The notes under the pieces are model-generated. The model saw only the letters and a list, made by a program, of their open reading frames with translations, did not search any database and was not told the DNA's origin. Of a DNA stretch of 64,000 nucleotides, positions 24,484 to 32,217 are shown piece by piece. How positions within the stretch are numbered: the first letter of the stretch is position 1; every line of letters starts with the position of its first letter. This stretch comes from Leifsonia aquatica H1aii (GTDB lineage Bacteria; Actinomycetota; Actinomycetes; Actinomycetales; Microbacteriaceae). The translations under genes were made by a program, and so were the position numbers. The stretch is from positions 1 to 64,000 of the forward strand of contig NZ_AYMR01000034.1 in the NCBI RefSeq assembly GCF_000633535.1, in the 5' to 3' direction.

Positions 24484-26178
24484 TTGAGCCCAGATAGCCG
24501 CCTGCTCGCAGGCCGATATCAGCTGGGCGAACTGGTCGGGCGCGGCGGGATGTCGGACGTGCATCGCGGCACGGACACCCGGCTGGGGCGCACCGTGGCG
24601 ATCAAACTCCTGAAGCCGTCCCTGGCGACGGACCCGGCGTTCCGCACGCGCTTCCGACAGGAGGCCCAGGCGGCCGCGCGCATGGCCCACCCCACCATCG
24701 TGCGCGTGTTCGACGCGGGCGAGGAGACGGTCCACGAGCCGAGCGGCCACGAGGCGCAGCTGCCGTTCATCGTGATGGAGTTCGTCGACGGCATCCTCCT
24801 GAAGGACCTGATCAAGAAGGGCCCGCTCGAGGTCTCCGAAGCGGTCCGCATCACCGAGGGCATCCTCACGGCGCTCGAGTACTCGCACCGCGCGGGAGTC
24901 GTGCACCGCGACATCAAGCCGGGCAACGTGATGATCACCAAGACCGGTCAGGTCAAGGTGATGGACTTCGGGATCGCACGCGCGATCAGCGACTCCTCGG
25001 CCACCGTGGCCCAGACCACCGCCGTGCTCGGCACGGCCAGCTACTTCTCGCCGGAGCAGGCGAAGGGCGAGTCGGTCGATGCCCGCACAGATCTCTACTC
25101 CACCGGCGTCGTGCTGTTCGAGATGCTCGCCGGCCGGCCTCCGTTCCGCGGGGACACCCCGGTGGCCGTCGCCTACCAGCACGTCAGCGAGGCCCCGGTC
25201 GCGCCGAGCACCATCAACCCCAAGGTCTCGCCGGCGATGGACGTCGTCGTCGCCCGGGCGCTGACGAAGGATCGCTTCGAGCGCTATCAGACGGTGGCCG
25301 AGTTCCGCGCCGACCTCGAGGAGGCCGCAGCGGGCCGGATCCCGGTGCACAAGGAGACGGACGAGTTCGCCGAGACCCTGTTCGGCGCCCCGCCGAGTTC
25401 GGTGTCCGGACCGGAGGCCGCGTTCCGGCAGCTCGCCGAGGACCAGACGATGACGCGCACCCAGCGCCGCCCCCCGGTGATCTGGATCTGGGCCGGCATC
25501 GCGGTGATGGCCGTCGTCATCGTCGCCGTGCTCGCCTGGGTGCTCCGCCTCGCGCCCACCACGACCATGCCCGAGACCTCCCGCACGGTCCCCAGCCTGT
25601 CGGGGCAGACCGTCGACGAGGCCACGGCGACGCTCGAAAAGATGAAGCTCAAGTGGACACAGACCACCGAGACGAGCTCCACCTACGCCGAAGGCCAGAT
25701 CATCCGCAGCGATCCCGGCGCCGGGATCGTGGTCGCGACCGGCGACACCATCAACCTCTACGTCTCGACGGGCAAGAAGACGGTCGCCGTCCCGGACGTC
25801 CACAACATGACGCTGGACGCGGCGAAGGCGGCGATCACCGCGGCCGGTCTCGCGATCGGCCCGGTCACGACGGAGAACTCGTCCTCCGTCGCGGCCGACA
25901 TCGTGATCTCGACCGATCCGGCGTCGACCGGCAAGGCGCACGAGGGCGACCCGATCTCGCTCACGGTGTCGAGCGGCAAGGTGACGCTGACCGACCTGAC
26001 CGGGCAGACCATCCAGGCGGCGACCGGCATCCTGTCTCAGCTGGGTCTCACCGGCAACCCGAAGCCCGACCCGTCCTGCCCGCAGGACTCCGGAGCACCG
26101 CTCGTGCACTCGCAGTCCGTGGCACCCGGCGACGTTCCGCAGGGCTCGTCCGTCGACCTGACGTACTGCTCGGGCTGA
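24484..26178 (+). CDS. pknB: Ser/Thr protein kinase PknB with PASTA domains
   Basis: The 564-residue protein starts at TTG 24484 after GAAGGAG. The kinase domain (about 12-280) has GRGGMSDVH, Lys41, HRDIKPGNVMI, DFGIARA, and a Thr-rich activation loop (TVAQTTAVLGTASYF). A transmembrane helix lies near 333-355. About three extracellular PASTA domains follow (VPSLSGQTVDEA, VPDVHNMTLDAA, LTDLTGQTIQAA), which bind muropeptides or lipid II. Mycobacterial PknB usually has four. A 97-bp gap after pknA may hold its own promoter; TACACT lies at 24445-24450. Confidence 0.94.
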   Translation: MSPDSRLLAGRYQLGELVGRGGMSDVHRGTDTRLGRTVAIKLLKPSLATDPAFRTRFRQEAQAAARMAHPTIVRVFDAGEETVHEPSGHEAQLPFIVMEFVDGILLKDLIKKGPLEVSEAVRITEGILTALEYSHRAGVVHRDIKPGNVMITKTGQVKVMDFGIARAISDSSATVAQTTAVLGTASYFSPEQAKGESVDARTDLYSTGVVLFEMLAGRPPFRGDTPVAVAYQHVSEAPVAPSTINPKVSPAMDVVVARALTKDRFERYQTVAEFRADLEEAAAGRIPVHKETDEFAETLFGAPPSSVSGPEAAFRQLAEDQTMTRTQRRPPVIWIWAGIAVMAVVIVAVLAWVLRLAPTTTMPETSRTVPSLSGQTVDEATATLEKMKLKWTQTTETSSTYAEGQIIRSDPGAGIVVATGDTINLYVSTGKKTVAVPDVHNMTLDAAKAAITAAGLAIGPVTTENSSSVAADIVISTDPASTGKAHEGDPISLTVSSGKVTLTDLTGQTIQAATGILSQLGLTGNPKPDPSCPQDSGAPLVHSQSVAPGDVPQGSSVDLTYCSG

Positions 26179-26223
26179 GCCGAGGCGGGGTGAGTCGGTC
26201 CGCCCCTCGCGGGCGATGCCGGT

Positions 26224-26862
26224 TCAGCCGAGCTTGACCAGCGGGTTCAGCGCCCGCGACGCCTCCGCGGCGCCGGCCAGGCCGGCGACCTCGAGCCAGT
26301 TGCCGAGCATCCGGTAGCCGCCCTCGGTGAGCACCGACTCCGGGTGGAACTGCACGCCGTAGATCGGGGCCTCCCGATGCTGCAGCGCCATGATCACGCC
26401 GCCCGGGGTGCGCGCCGTGATGACGAGCTCGTCCGGGAGGGTGCCGTCGACGACGGCCAGCGAGTGATAGCGGGTCGCCGTGAACGGCTGCGGGACGCCC
26501 GTGAAGAGCGTGCTGTCGTCGTGACCGACCTGCGACGTCTTGCCGTGCATGAGCTCTTCGGCATTCGTGACCACTCCGCCGAACGCCTCGGCGATCGCCT
26601 GGTGGCCGAGGCACACGCCGAGCAGCGGCTGCCCCGTGGCGAACGCCTGCGTCACCACCGGGATCGACACGCCGGCATCCGCGGGCGTGCCGGGTCCGGG
26701 CGAGATCAGCACGGCGTCGTACTCCGCCAGACGGGCCGGGATGTCGGCCGCCGCGATGTCGTCGTTGCGTACGACGTCCGTCTGCGCGCCGAGCTCCCGG
26801 AGGTATCCGTTCAGCGTGTAGACGAAGCTGTCGTAGTTGTCGATGACGAGTACGCGGGTCAC
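26224..26862 (-). CDS. trpG: glutamine amidotransferase, anthranilate/aminodeoxychorismate synthase component II
   Basis: The 212-residue class I amidotransferase starts VTRVLVIDNYDSFVYTLNGYL. It has the catalytic Cys in LLGVCLGHQ, HGKTS, and the His/Glu pair in YGVQFHPESVLTEGG. The enzyme releases ammonia from glutamine for chorismate amination, for tryptophan or folate, depending on its partner, which is not in the window. In mycobacteria the gene beside pknB is trpG/pabA. It starts at GTG 26862, overlapping the small upstream gene as GTGA, and is convergent with pknB. Confidence 0.9.
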   Translation of the reverse strand: MTRVLVIDNYDSFVYTLNGYLRELGAQTDVVRNDDIAAADIPARLAEYDAVLISPGPGTPADAGVSIPVVTQAFATGQPLLGVCLGHQAIAEAFGGVVTNAEELMHGKTSQVGHDDSTLFTGVPQPFTATRYHSLAVVDGTLPDELVITARTPGGVIMALQHREAPIYGVQFHPESVLTEGGYRMLGNWLEVAGLAGAAEASRALNPLVKLG

Positions 26863-27017
26863 GGCCCCACGGTACCTTCCTGCGGACCCAAGAGCGAATC
26901 CACCCAGGGGAAGGCCCAGGTCACCAAGGCGAACAGCACGGCGACCACCAGGACCAGCAGGATGATGATGCGCAGCCAGACCGGTCCGGGCAGGATGCGC
27001 CACAGCGCAGCGTACAT
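26859..27017 (-). CDS. small single-span membrane protein
   Basis: This 52-residue protein, starting MYAALWRILPGPVWLR, consists of one transmembrane helix (IIILLVLVVAVLFALVTW) and a short tail ending LLGPQEGTVGP. It is co-translated with trpG by a 4-bp overlap and follows the sortase gene by 1 bp. No function is known. Similar tiny genes occur beside trpG in related actinobacteria. Confidence 0.75.
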   Translation of the reverse strand: MYAALWRILPGPVWLRIIILLVLVVAVLFALVTWAFPWVDSLLGPQEGTVGP

Positions 27018-27018
27018 G

Positions 27019-27864
27019 TCAGCCTCCCTGACTGGTGCTGAGGCCGGGCACCCCGGCGAGCTCGCTCGGCACGTCCTGCGCCGGTGCATAGCTGTCGAAC
27101 ACGTTGTAGGCGATCAACCGCTCGCCGGCCGCGAACGGCGGGTTGCAGGTGGTGATCGTCATGAGCCGCTCCGTCGGGGTCGCTGCCGGCTGTCGCGGCA
27201 CCGGGAGGAGCACCTGGACGGCGGACGGCTGCACGTACTCGAAGTTGCGGAAGACATAGGTGTACCAGCCGTCCTTCGTCTGGACGTAGATCTTGTCCCC
27301 GATGTGCAGCTTGGAGAGGTCGATGAAGGTGTTCCCCCAGCCGCTGTCGTGACCGGCCACCGCGAAGTTGCCCACCTGACCGGGCATCTGCGTGTCGCTG
27401 TAGTGTCCGACACCGGCCGTGTAGCTGTTGAGCACCTTCTCCACGTCGACCGTCTGGCGGATGGTGCGCTTCCAGTCCGCACCGAGCCGGGGGATGTAGA
27501 GCACGGCGAACGCCTCGTAGTCGGCCGGCTGGGCCATGACCGGGATGTCGACCGCACCGTTGGCATCGGGAGTCGGAGTCGGCTTCGGCGCCTTGAGGGC
27601 ATCCTGGAGCCACTGCTGACTCTGAGTCGCCGCGGCGGAACTCTGCTGGTTGTCGACGACGAGGTTGTTCCACCACATCTGCCAGCCGAGGAAGAGCAGG
27701 ACGAGCACACCGGCCGTGATCAGCAGCTCGCCGAGGACTCCGACCACGGTCGGGCGACGAGGCGGCTTGCGGGCCTTCGTGCCCCGGCCCTTCGACTCCC
27801 CCTGGGGGGCGCGTCGATCGGATCCGCGCGGACGACGCATCTCGGGTTGGGTCGGATCCGCCAT
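27019..27864 (-). CDS. class E-type sortase
   Basis: The 281-residue protein has a basic cytoplasmic N-terminus (residues 1-38), one transmembrane helix (about 40-62), a linker, and a sortase beta-barrel. The catalytic triad is visible as His172 (AGHDSGWG), Cys240 (TITTCNPPF), and Arg249 (ERLIAY). It joins LAXTG-like signals to cell-wall peptides. No LPXTG-type substrate is adjacent. It opens the sortase/small protein/trpG unit, divergent from crgA. I started it at ATG 27864, near a weak upstream site. Confidence 0.88.
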   Translation of the reverse strand: MADPTQPEMRRPRGSDRRAPQGESKGRGTKARKPPRRPTVVGVLGELLITAGVLVLLFLGWQMWWNNLVVDNQQSSAAATQSQQWLQDALKAPKPTPTPDANGAVDIPVMAQPADYEAFAVLYIPRLGADWKRTIRQTVDVEKVLNSYTAGVGHYSDTQMPGQVGNFAVAGHDSGWGNTFIDLSKLHIGDKIYVQTKDGWYTYVFRNFEYVQPSAVQVLLPVPRQPAATPTERLMTITTCNPPFAAGERLIAYNVFDSYAPAQDVPSELAGVPGLSTSQGG

Positions 27865-27940
27865 ATGGCAGATTCTACGAGGAAAACCTGGGCGTAGCCC
27901 CGCCGGATGCCCGCTTTCGAGCCCGTTGTCGGCGAGAAGC

Positions 27941-27970
27941 TTCGGAACGCTCAGACCGGTCCCGCTACAC
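27941..27970 (+). promoter_or_regulatory. crgA promoter candidate
   Basis: TTCGGA (27941-27946), an 18-bp spacer, and TACACT (27965-27970) fit a housekeeping promoter. The -10 ends 9 bases before the crgA ATG, and no clear Shine-Dalgarno is seen, so the mRNA may be leaderless. Confidence 0.5.
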
Positions 27971-27979
27971 TGTGGTGCT

Positions 27980-28231
27980 ATGGCACGCAGCAAGTCGAAG
28001 ATCAAGCCCGAGCGCACCGAGCGGACCGCAGCCGCCTCCGGAGAAGAAGCGCCCAACCCCGTCTGGTTCAAGCCGGTGATGTTCGGCTTCATGCTGCTCG
28101 GACTGGTCTGGATCATCGTCTTCTACGTGAGCCAGAATCAGCTCCCCATCCCGGCGCTCGGCGCGTGGAACATCCTCGTCGGCTTCGGCATCGCCTTCAT
28201 CGGCTTCCTCATGACCACCCGGTGGCGCTGA
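27980..28231 (+). CDS. crgA: cell-division protein CrgA
   Basis: The 83-residue protein has a basic N-terminus (MARSKSKIKPERTERTA), then two transmembrane helices (MFGFMLLGLVWIIVFYV and NILVGFGIAFIGFLM), with the CrgA signature NPVWFKPVMFG before the first and QLPIPALGAWN between them. It recruits FtsZ, FtsQ, FtsI and PbpA to the septum. The position downstream of the pknB/trpG block is conserved. Transcription likely starts at the ATG. Confidence 0.93.
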   Translation: MARSKSKIKPERTERTAAASGEEAPNPVWFKPVMFGFMLLGLVWIIVFYVSQNQLPIPALGAWNILVGFGIAFIGFLMTTRWR

Positions 28232-28265
28232 CGCCGCTCCTTCTCCGTCCGACGCTGCGCGTCGA

Positions 28266-28294
28266 GAAGCCCGGTCCGCGATGGACCGGGCTTC
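28266..28294 (+). terminator. crgA rho-independent terminator
   Basis: GAAGCCCGGTCC (28266-28277) pairs with GGACCGGGCTTC (28283-28294) across a 5-base loop, followed by the T-rich CTTTGTTT. It is immediately before the DnaA-box cluster. Confidence 0.85.
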
Positions 28295-28355
28295 CTTTGT
28301 TTCCACAGTTATCCACACCGTCTTATCCACACTGAGGAGAACTCCATGGAGGCCG

Positions 28356-28434
28356 TTCTCCCCAGTGTTAATAAGCCTGTGGAGAGTTACACGCGTGTAA
28401 TTATCCCCACTGTTAACAAACCTGTGGATAACTT
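28356..28434. repeat. 34-bp imperfect direct repeat carrying DnaA boxes
   Basis: 28356-28389 and 28401-28434 match at 26 of 34 positions. Each has the order TTxTCCCCA, then TGTTAAxAA, then CCTGTGGA, so each unit bears two opposed box-like elements flanking an AT-rich core. The offset is 45 bp. Confidence 0.7.
28387..28400. promoter_or_regulatory. perfect 14-bp palindrome inside the DnaA-box cluster
   Basis: TTACACGCGTGTAA is a perfect palindrome placed between the two 34-bp repeats. It resembles neither a DnaA box nor parS. It may bind another dimeric protein. Confidence 0.5.
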
Positions 28435-28468
28435 ATCCACGCCGCTGGACCGGCTGTGGACATGACGG

Positions 28469-29323
28469 TTACAGGAAGCGGATCAGGCTGAGGGCGATCA
28501 GCAGCACGCTCAGGACGATCACCAGCGGCAGCTGGAGGGACCGCCGGGAGGGCTTGCGCGTCTCGACGTAGATCAGGCCCACGAGGATGCCGCCGACCAG
28601 ACCGCCGACGTGCGCCTGCCAGGCGATGTTGAGCCCGGGGAGGAAGCCGATGGCGATGTTGAGCACCATCAGCACCAGGATCTGGGTCGCGTTCCCGCCC
28701 AGCCGGCGCTGGATGATGAAGAACGCGCCGAACAGGCCGAAGATCGCTCCAGAGGCTCCCACGACCGGCTGGAGCGGGCTGCTCAGCAGCAGCACGCCGA
28801 GCGATCCCGCGAAGCCGCTGATCAGGAACAGCACGAGGAAGCGCAGCCTCCCGAGCATCGGCTCGAGGATGCTTCCGAAGATCCACAGCGTGTACATGTT
28901 GAGCGCGATGTGGATGATGCTCGCGTGCGCGAACACCGAGGTGAACATCCGCCACGGCTCGAACGGGAGGGCGGCAACGGTTCCAGACGGGTATGAGTAC
29001 GCGCCCGCGTACTGGATGGCAAGCGTCACCTGGCTCCCGATCACGGGGAGCGACTGCAGGATGTACACGACCACGCAGAGCGCGATGATCGCATACGTGA
29101 CGACGGGCGCACCCTGACCGGTCAGCCGGGGGATCCAGGCCGGCTTCGTCTTGGGCGCGGTGGCGCGCTGCTCCGCCATGCACTCCGGGCAGACGAAACC
29201 GACCGCTCCGGGGGTCTGGCACTCACCGCAGATCGTCCGCCCGCACCGCTGGCACAGCACGTAGCTGACCCGGTCCGGGTGGCGATAGCAGTAGCTCGCT
29301 CGCGCGTCGACGGGCTGAGACAT
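28469..29323 (-). CDS. rhomboid-family intramembrane serine protease with zinc-binding N-terminus
   Basis: The 284-residue protein has an N-terminal cytoplasmic B-box-like metal-binding region (CYRHPDRVSYVLCQRCGR, then CGEC and CPEC) at residues 12-48. Six transmembrane segments follow, with the rhomboid catalytic Ser191 (GASGAIFG) and His238 (QAHVGG). It cleaves membrane proteins within the lipid bilayer; substrates are unknown. The minus-strand gene follows ppiA by 23 bp, so they share a transcript. ATG 29323 puts the zinc motif at the start. Confidence 0.9.
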   Translation of the reverse strand: MSQPVDARASYCYRHPDRVSYVLCQRCGRTICGECQTPGAVGFVCPECMAEQRATAPKTKPAWIPRLTGQGAPVVTYAIIALCVVVYILQSLPVIGSQVTLAIQYAGAYSYPSGTVAALPFEPWRMFTSVFAHASIIHIALNMYTLWIFGSILEPMLGRLRFLVLFLISGFAGSLGVLLLSSPLQPVVGASGAIFGLFGAFFIIQRRLGGNATQILVLMVLNIAIGFLPGLNIAWQAHVGGLVGGILVGLIYVETRKPSRRSLQLPLVIVLSVLLIALSLIRFL

Positions 29324-29346
29324 TCTTCCGACTCGCCCGTCCGGTC

Positions 29347-29886
29347 TCAGACCTGCTCGATCTCGACCGACTCGATGACGACGTCGTCGAGCGGCCGGTC
29401 GCGGGCGTCCGTGGGCACCTCGGCGAGCTTGTCGACGATCTTGCGCGACGCGTCGTCCGCGACCTCGCCGAAGATGGTGTGCTTGCCCTGGAGCCAGGTG
29501 GTCGGTCCGACCGTGATGAAGAACTGCGAGCCGTTGGTGCCGCGTCCGCCCTGGATGCCGGCGTTGGCCATGGCGAGCATGTAGGACTGCGTGAAGTCGA
29601 GCTCGGGGTTGATCTCGTCGTCGAACTGGTAGCCCGGTCCGCCGATGCCCTGGCCGAGCGGGTCGCCGCCCTGGATCATGAAGCCGGGGATGATGCGGTG
29701 GAAGATCACGCCGTCGTAGAGCGGAGTGTTGGTCTTCTCGCCGGTGGCGGGGTGGGTCCACTCGGTCTCACCGGTCGCCAGGCCCACGAAGTTCCGCACC
29801 GTCTTCGGCGCGTGGTTGCCGAAGAGGTTGACCTTGATGTCTCCGTAGTTGGTGTGGAGCGTGGCGACAGCGGTGTGCTTAGACAT
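29347..29886 (-). CDS. ppiA: peptidyl-prolyl cis-trans isomerase (cyclophilin) PpiA
   Basis: The 179-residue cyclophilin has FHRIIPGFMIQGGDP with the catalytic Arg and Phe region, LAMANAGIQGGRGTNGSQFFIT, and GKHTIFGEV. No signal peptide is seen, so it acts in the cytoplasm. It starts MSKHTAVATLHTNYG at 29886. Length and position near the origin match mycobacterial PpiA. Downstream is the rhomboid gene. Confidence 0.93.
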   Translation of the reverse strand: MSKHTAVATLHTNYGDIKVNLFGNHAPKTVRNFVGLATGETEWTHPATGEKTNTPLYDGVIFHRIIPGFMIQGGDPLGQGIGGPGYQFDDEINPELDFTQSYMLAMANAGIQGGRGTNGSQFFITVGPTTWLQGKHTIFGEVADDASRKIVDKLAEVPTDARDRPLDDVVIESVEIEQV

Positions 29887-30011
29887 GGCACCAATTCTTG
29901 CACAGGGGGTTAGCCCGTTCGCGGCACCGGTCTTCAGCTCTCGGTCCATCCTCAGCCCTTTCGGTGGCAAGATGGAGACGGTTCGCTATTCCGACGCAAT
30001 GGAGGTCCAGA

Positions 30012-30566
30012 ATGAGCCTGACACGGAAGCGCAAGAAGGAGCTCAAGCGACTGCGCAGCAGCGCGGAGGAGCTGTGGGGTCAGCAGCAGGAGGTGCTCGC
30101 CGGTGCGAACGCCGTCGCCGCCGAGGCCCGCAAGCAGGCCGCCTACTACACGCGCGAGGAGATCGCACCACGCGTCCGTGAGGGCTACGACTCCTACGTC
30201 CGCCCTGCCGCCCAGTCGGCGGCGCAGACCGCCGGCCATGTCGCCGGGTACGCACGCGACCGCATCGTCGGCGACGTGATCCCCGCTGTGGGCGGCGTCG
30301 TCGGCACCGCCCTCTCGGTCGTGGACCACGCCCGCGCCGCGCGTGCGGCCGCGTTCAACGGCGACTTCGCCCAGGCGCGCAAGGAGTTCACCCGCAAGGT
30401 GCAGGTCGCGCCGAAGAAGTCCGGTCCGGGCGCCGGCACGATCATCGCTGTCGGCCTCGGCGTCATCGCCGCCGCCGGCCTGCTCTACGCGGTGTGGCAG
30501 ACGTTCCGCGCCGACGACGAGCTCTGGGTCGCCGACGAGGAGCCCACCGCTCCCGCAGCGGAGTAG
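30012..30566 (+). CDS. membrane-anchored coiled protein of unknown function
   Basis: The 184-residue protein starts MSLTRKRKKELKRLRSSAEELW. It has a basic start and an Ala-rich helical body (PAAQSAAQTAGHVAGYARDRI). Near the C-terminus is one transmembrane helix (GTIIAVGLGVIAAAGLLYAVW) with an acidic tail. It is preceded by GGAGG at 30001-30005 and divergent from ppiA. I do not recognise a family; related proteins appear near this locus in Microbacteriaceae. Confidence 0.75.
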   Translation: MSLTRKRKKELKRLRSSAEELWGQQQEVLAGANAVAAEARKQAAYYTREEIAPRVREGYDSYVRPAAQSAAQTAGHVAGYARDRIVGDVIPAVGGVVGTALSVVDHARAARAAAFNGDFAQARKEFTRKVQVAPKKSGPGAGTIIAVGLGVIAAAGLLYAVWQTFRADDELWVADEEPTAPAAE

Positions 30567-30653
30567 CAGGCGGCATCCGCCTCGGGGTATCCCGGGGTGG
30601 ATTGGGGGGTTTCCCCGATAGCGGTCGTGGTGCCGGTGGGCGACGCTGGAGTC

Positions 30654-30854
30654 ATGAACATTCTCCAGCGTCCCCTCCAGGGACGGGTGCTCGGCGGTGT
30701 CTGCGCGGGTCTCGCGCAGCGATTCGGACTCACGCCCACCACGGTCCGTGTGCTGTTCCTGCTGTCGTGCCTGCTTCCCGGCCCCCAGTTCATCGCCTAC
30801 ATCGCGATGTGGATCATCATCCCCAGCGAACGGCGCGACGTCGTCACGCTCTAA
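30654..30854 (+). CDS. PspC-domain membrane protein
   Basis: The 66-residue protein has the PspC pattern: MNILQRPLQGRVLGGVCAGLAQRFG, then TVRVLFLLSCLLPGPQFIAYIAMWIIIPSE, a reentrant-type hydrophobic helix. PspC proteins sense membrane stress. No phage-shock partners are next to it. ATG 30654 is chosen because the PspC domain begins there. Confidence 0.85.
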   Translation: MNILQRPLQGRVLGGVCAGLAQRFGLTPTTVRVLFLLSCLLPGPQFIAYIAMWIIIPSERRDVVTL

Positions 30855-30874
30855 TCGTCCGCCGGACGGCGTCG

Positions 30875-31291
30875 TCAGCGCAGTCCGGCCATCCCCAAGG
30901 CCACGTCGACCAGGTCGACGCGCCGGTTCGGGATGCCCGTGAGGGCGAACCACGCCGCCTCGTCGGTGGAGCCGTCGAGCTCGTTCGTCAGCCTGCCGCC
31001 GACCACGGATGCGCGATAGACGATCCGGAGCGCGTGAAGCGGGCCGGCGTCCGGCACGAACCGCTGCTCGGCGGGAACCACCTTCGAGTCGATGCCGAGC
31101 AGATCGCCGGCAACGGCCTCGTATCCCGTCTCTTCGGCGATCTCACGGACGACGGCGTCGATCGGATCCTCGCCCGGATCGATCCCTCCGCCCGGCAGGG
31201 TCCAGCCCGAGCGCCCGCCCTCGTTCCAGTGGGCGAGCAGGATCCGACCGTTGTCGACGATCACGCCGTATGCCGCAACCCTGATATCCAT
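30875..31291 (-). CDS. NUDIX hydrolase
   Basis: The 138-residue protein has a complete Nudix box, GGGIDPGEDPIDAVVREIAEETGYE (G-x5-E-x7-REUxEE). The N-terminus is MDIRVAAYGVIVDNGRILLAHW. It hydrolyses a nucleoside diphosphate linked to another moiety; the substrate is unknown. It starts at ATG 31291 and is divergent from the Fpg gene by 47 bp. The pair could belong to oxidised-nucleotide clean-up, but no MutT-specific feature is seen. Confidence 0.88.
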   Translation of the reverse strand: MDIRVAAYGVIVDNGRILLAHWNEGGRSGWTLPGGGIDPGEDPIDAVVREIAEETGYEAVAGDLLGIDSKVVPAEQRFVPDAGPLHALRIVYRASVVGGRLTNELDGSTDEAAWFALTGIPNRRVDLVDVALGMAGLR

Positions 31292-31338
31292 GGCGACACC
31301 CTACTGCCGTTGTCGGAGGAGAAGGGCAGACTGGGGTG

Positions 31339-32202
31339 GTGCCCGAACTTCCGGAAGTCACCGCACTCGCCGCCGACCTCGACCGGCGGCTGGCCGGACG
31401 TGTCATCGATCGGCTGAGCATTGCGGCGTTCGCGGCGCTCAAGACCGTCGATCCCCCGGTCGACGCGCTGCACGGGCTCACCATCGCGGGAGTCTCGCGT
31501 CACGGCAAGTTCCTCGACATCGCCGCGGGCGACCTCCACGTCGTCGTCCATCTGGCGCGGGCCGGCTGGATCCGCTGGCGCGACGCCCCTCCGCCTCCGC
31601 CCTCCGGCCGTCCGGGCAAGGGCCCGCTCGCCGCCCGCCTGGTGCTCGACGACGGGGCCGGTTTCGACATCACGGAGGCAGGCACCAAGAAGAGCCTGTC
31701 GCTCTCCGTGGTGCGCGATCCCGCCGAGGTCCCCGGCGTCGCGCGACTCGGACCGGACCCGCTCGATCCCTCCTTCACGCGCGACGTCTTCGCCGCGATC
31801 CTGGCCGCACAGGGGCGTGCCCAGATCAAGGGCGTGCTGCGCAACCAATCGCTGATCGCCGGGATCGGCAACGCCTACTCGGACGAGATCCTGCACGTGG
31901 CGAAGATGTCGCCGTTCAAGCCCGCGACGATGTCCGACGATGAGCTCGACCGGTTGTACGACGCCGTGCAGTGGACGCTGCGCGAGGCGCTCGCCCGCGC
32001 CGACGGCCTCGCCGCCTCCGAGCTCAAAGGCGAGAAGAAGTCCGGCCTGCGCGTCCACGGCCGCACCGGCCAGCCGTGCCCCGTCTGCGGCGACACCATC
32101 CGGCAGGTCATCTTCGCCGATTCCACGCTGCAGTACTGCCCCACCTGTCAGACCGGCGGCAAGCCGCTGGCGGACCGCGTGCTCTCGCGGCTGCTCAAGT
32201 AG
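31339..32202 (+). CDS. Fpg/Nei-family DNA glycosylase
   Basis: The 287-residue protein begins with the catalytic N-terminus PELPEV, the H2TH domain (QGRAQIKGVLRNQSLIAGIGNAYSDEILHVA), and a zinc finger CPVCG...CPTC. Two GTGs are adjacent (31336, 31339). The family requires proline right after Met, so I chose 31339. It excises oxidised bases using the N-terminal proline. The extra KKSGLRVHGRTG loop before the finger fits family members. Fpg and Nei cannot be told apart here. Confidence 0.92.
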   Translation: MPELPEVTALAADLDRRLAGRVIDRLSIAAFAALKTVDPPVDALHGLTIAGVSRHGKFLDIAAGDLHVVVHLARAGWIRWRDAPPPPPSGRPGKGPLAARLVLDDGAGFDITEAGTKKSLSLSVVRDPAEVPGVARLGPDPLDPSFTRDVFAAILAAQGRAQIKGVLRNQSLIAGIGNAYSDEILHVAKMSPFKPATMSDDELDRLYDAVQWTLREALARADGLAASELKGEKKSGLRVHGRTGQPCPVCGDTIRQVIFADSTLQYCPTCQTGGKPLADRVLSRLLK

Positions 32203-32217
32203 GAGTCTCGGCCGGCG

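Larger units (their letters stand above)
28309..28441. other. DnaA-box cluster (datA/DARS-like or second DnaA-binding centre)
   Basis: Exact boxes are TTATCCACA at 28309-28317 and 28323-28331 and TGTGGATAA at 28423-28431. Near boxes are TTATCCCCA (28401-28409), TTATCCACG (28433-28441) and TGTGGAGAG (28379-28387). The last two strong boxes lie back to back. The stretch is A+T-rich for this genome and contains a 34-bp imperfect direct repeat and symmetric elements. It lies about 16.5 kb from oriC, between crgA and the rhomboid gene. Function as a titration or reactivation site is inference. Confidence 0.75.

Noticed and set aside
26179-26223. GAGGCGGGG/CCGCCCCTC as a pknB/trpG terminator
   Set aside because: The arms mismatch at two central positions and no T-tract follows.
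31336-31338. First GTG as the Fpg start
   Set aside because: It would give Met-Val-Pro, but the family needs proline directly after the initiator Met; the second GTG gives that.
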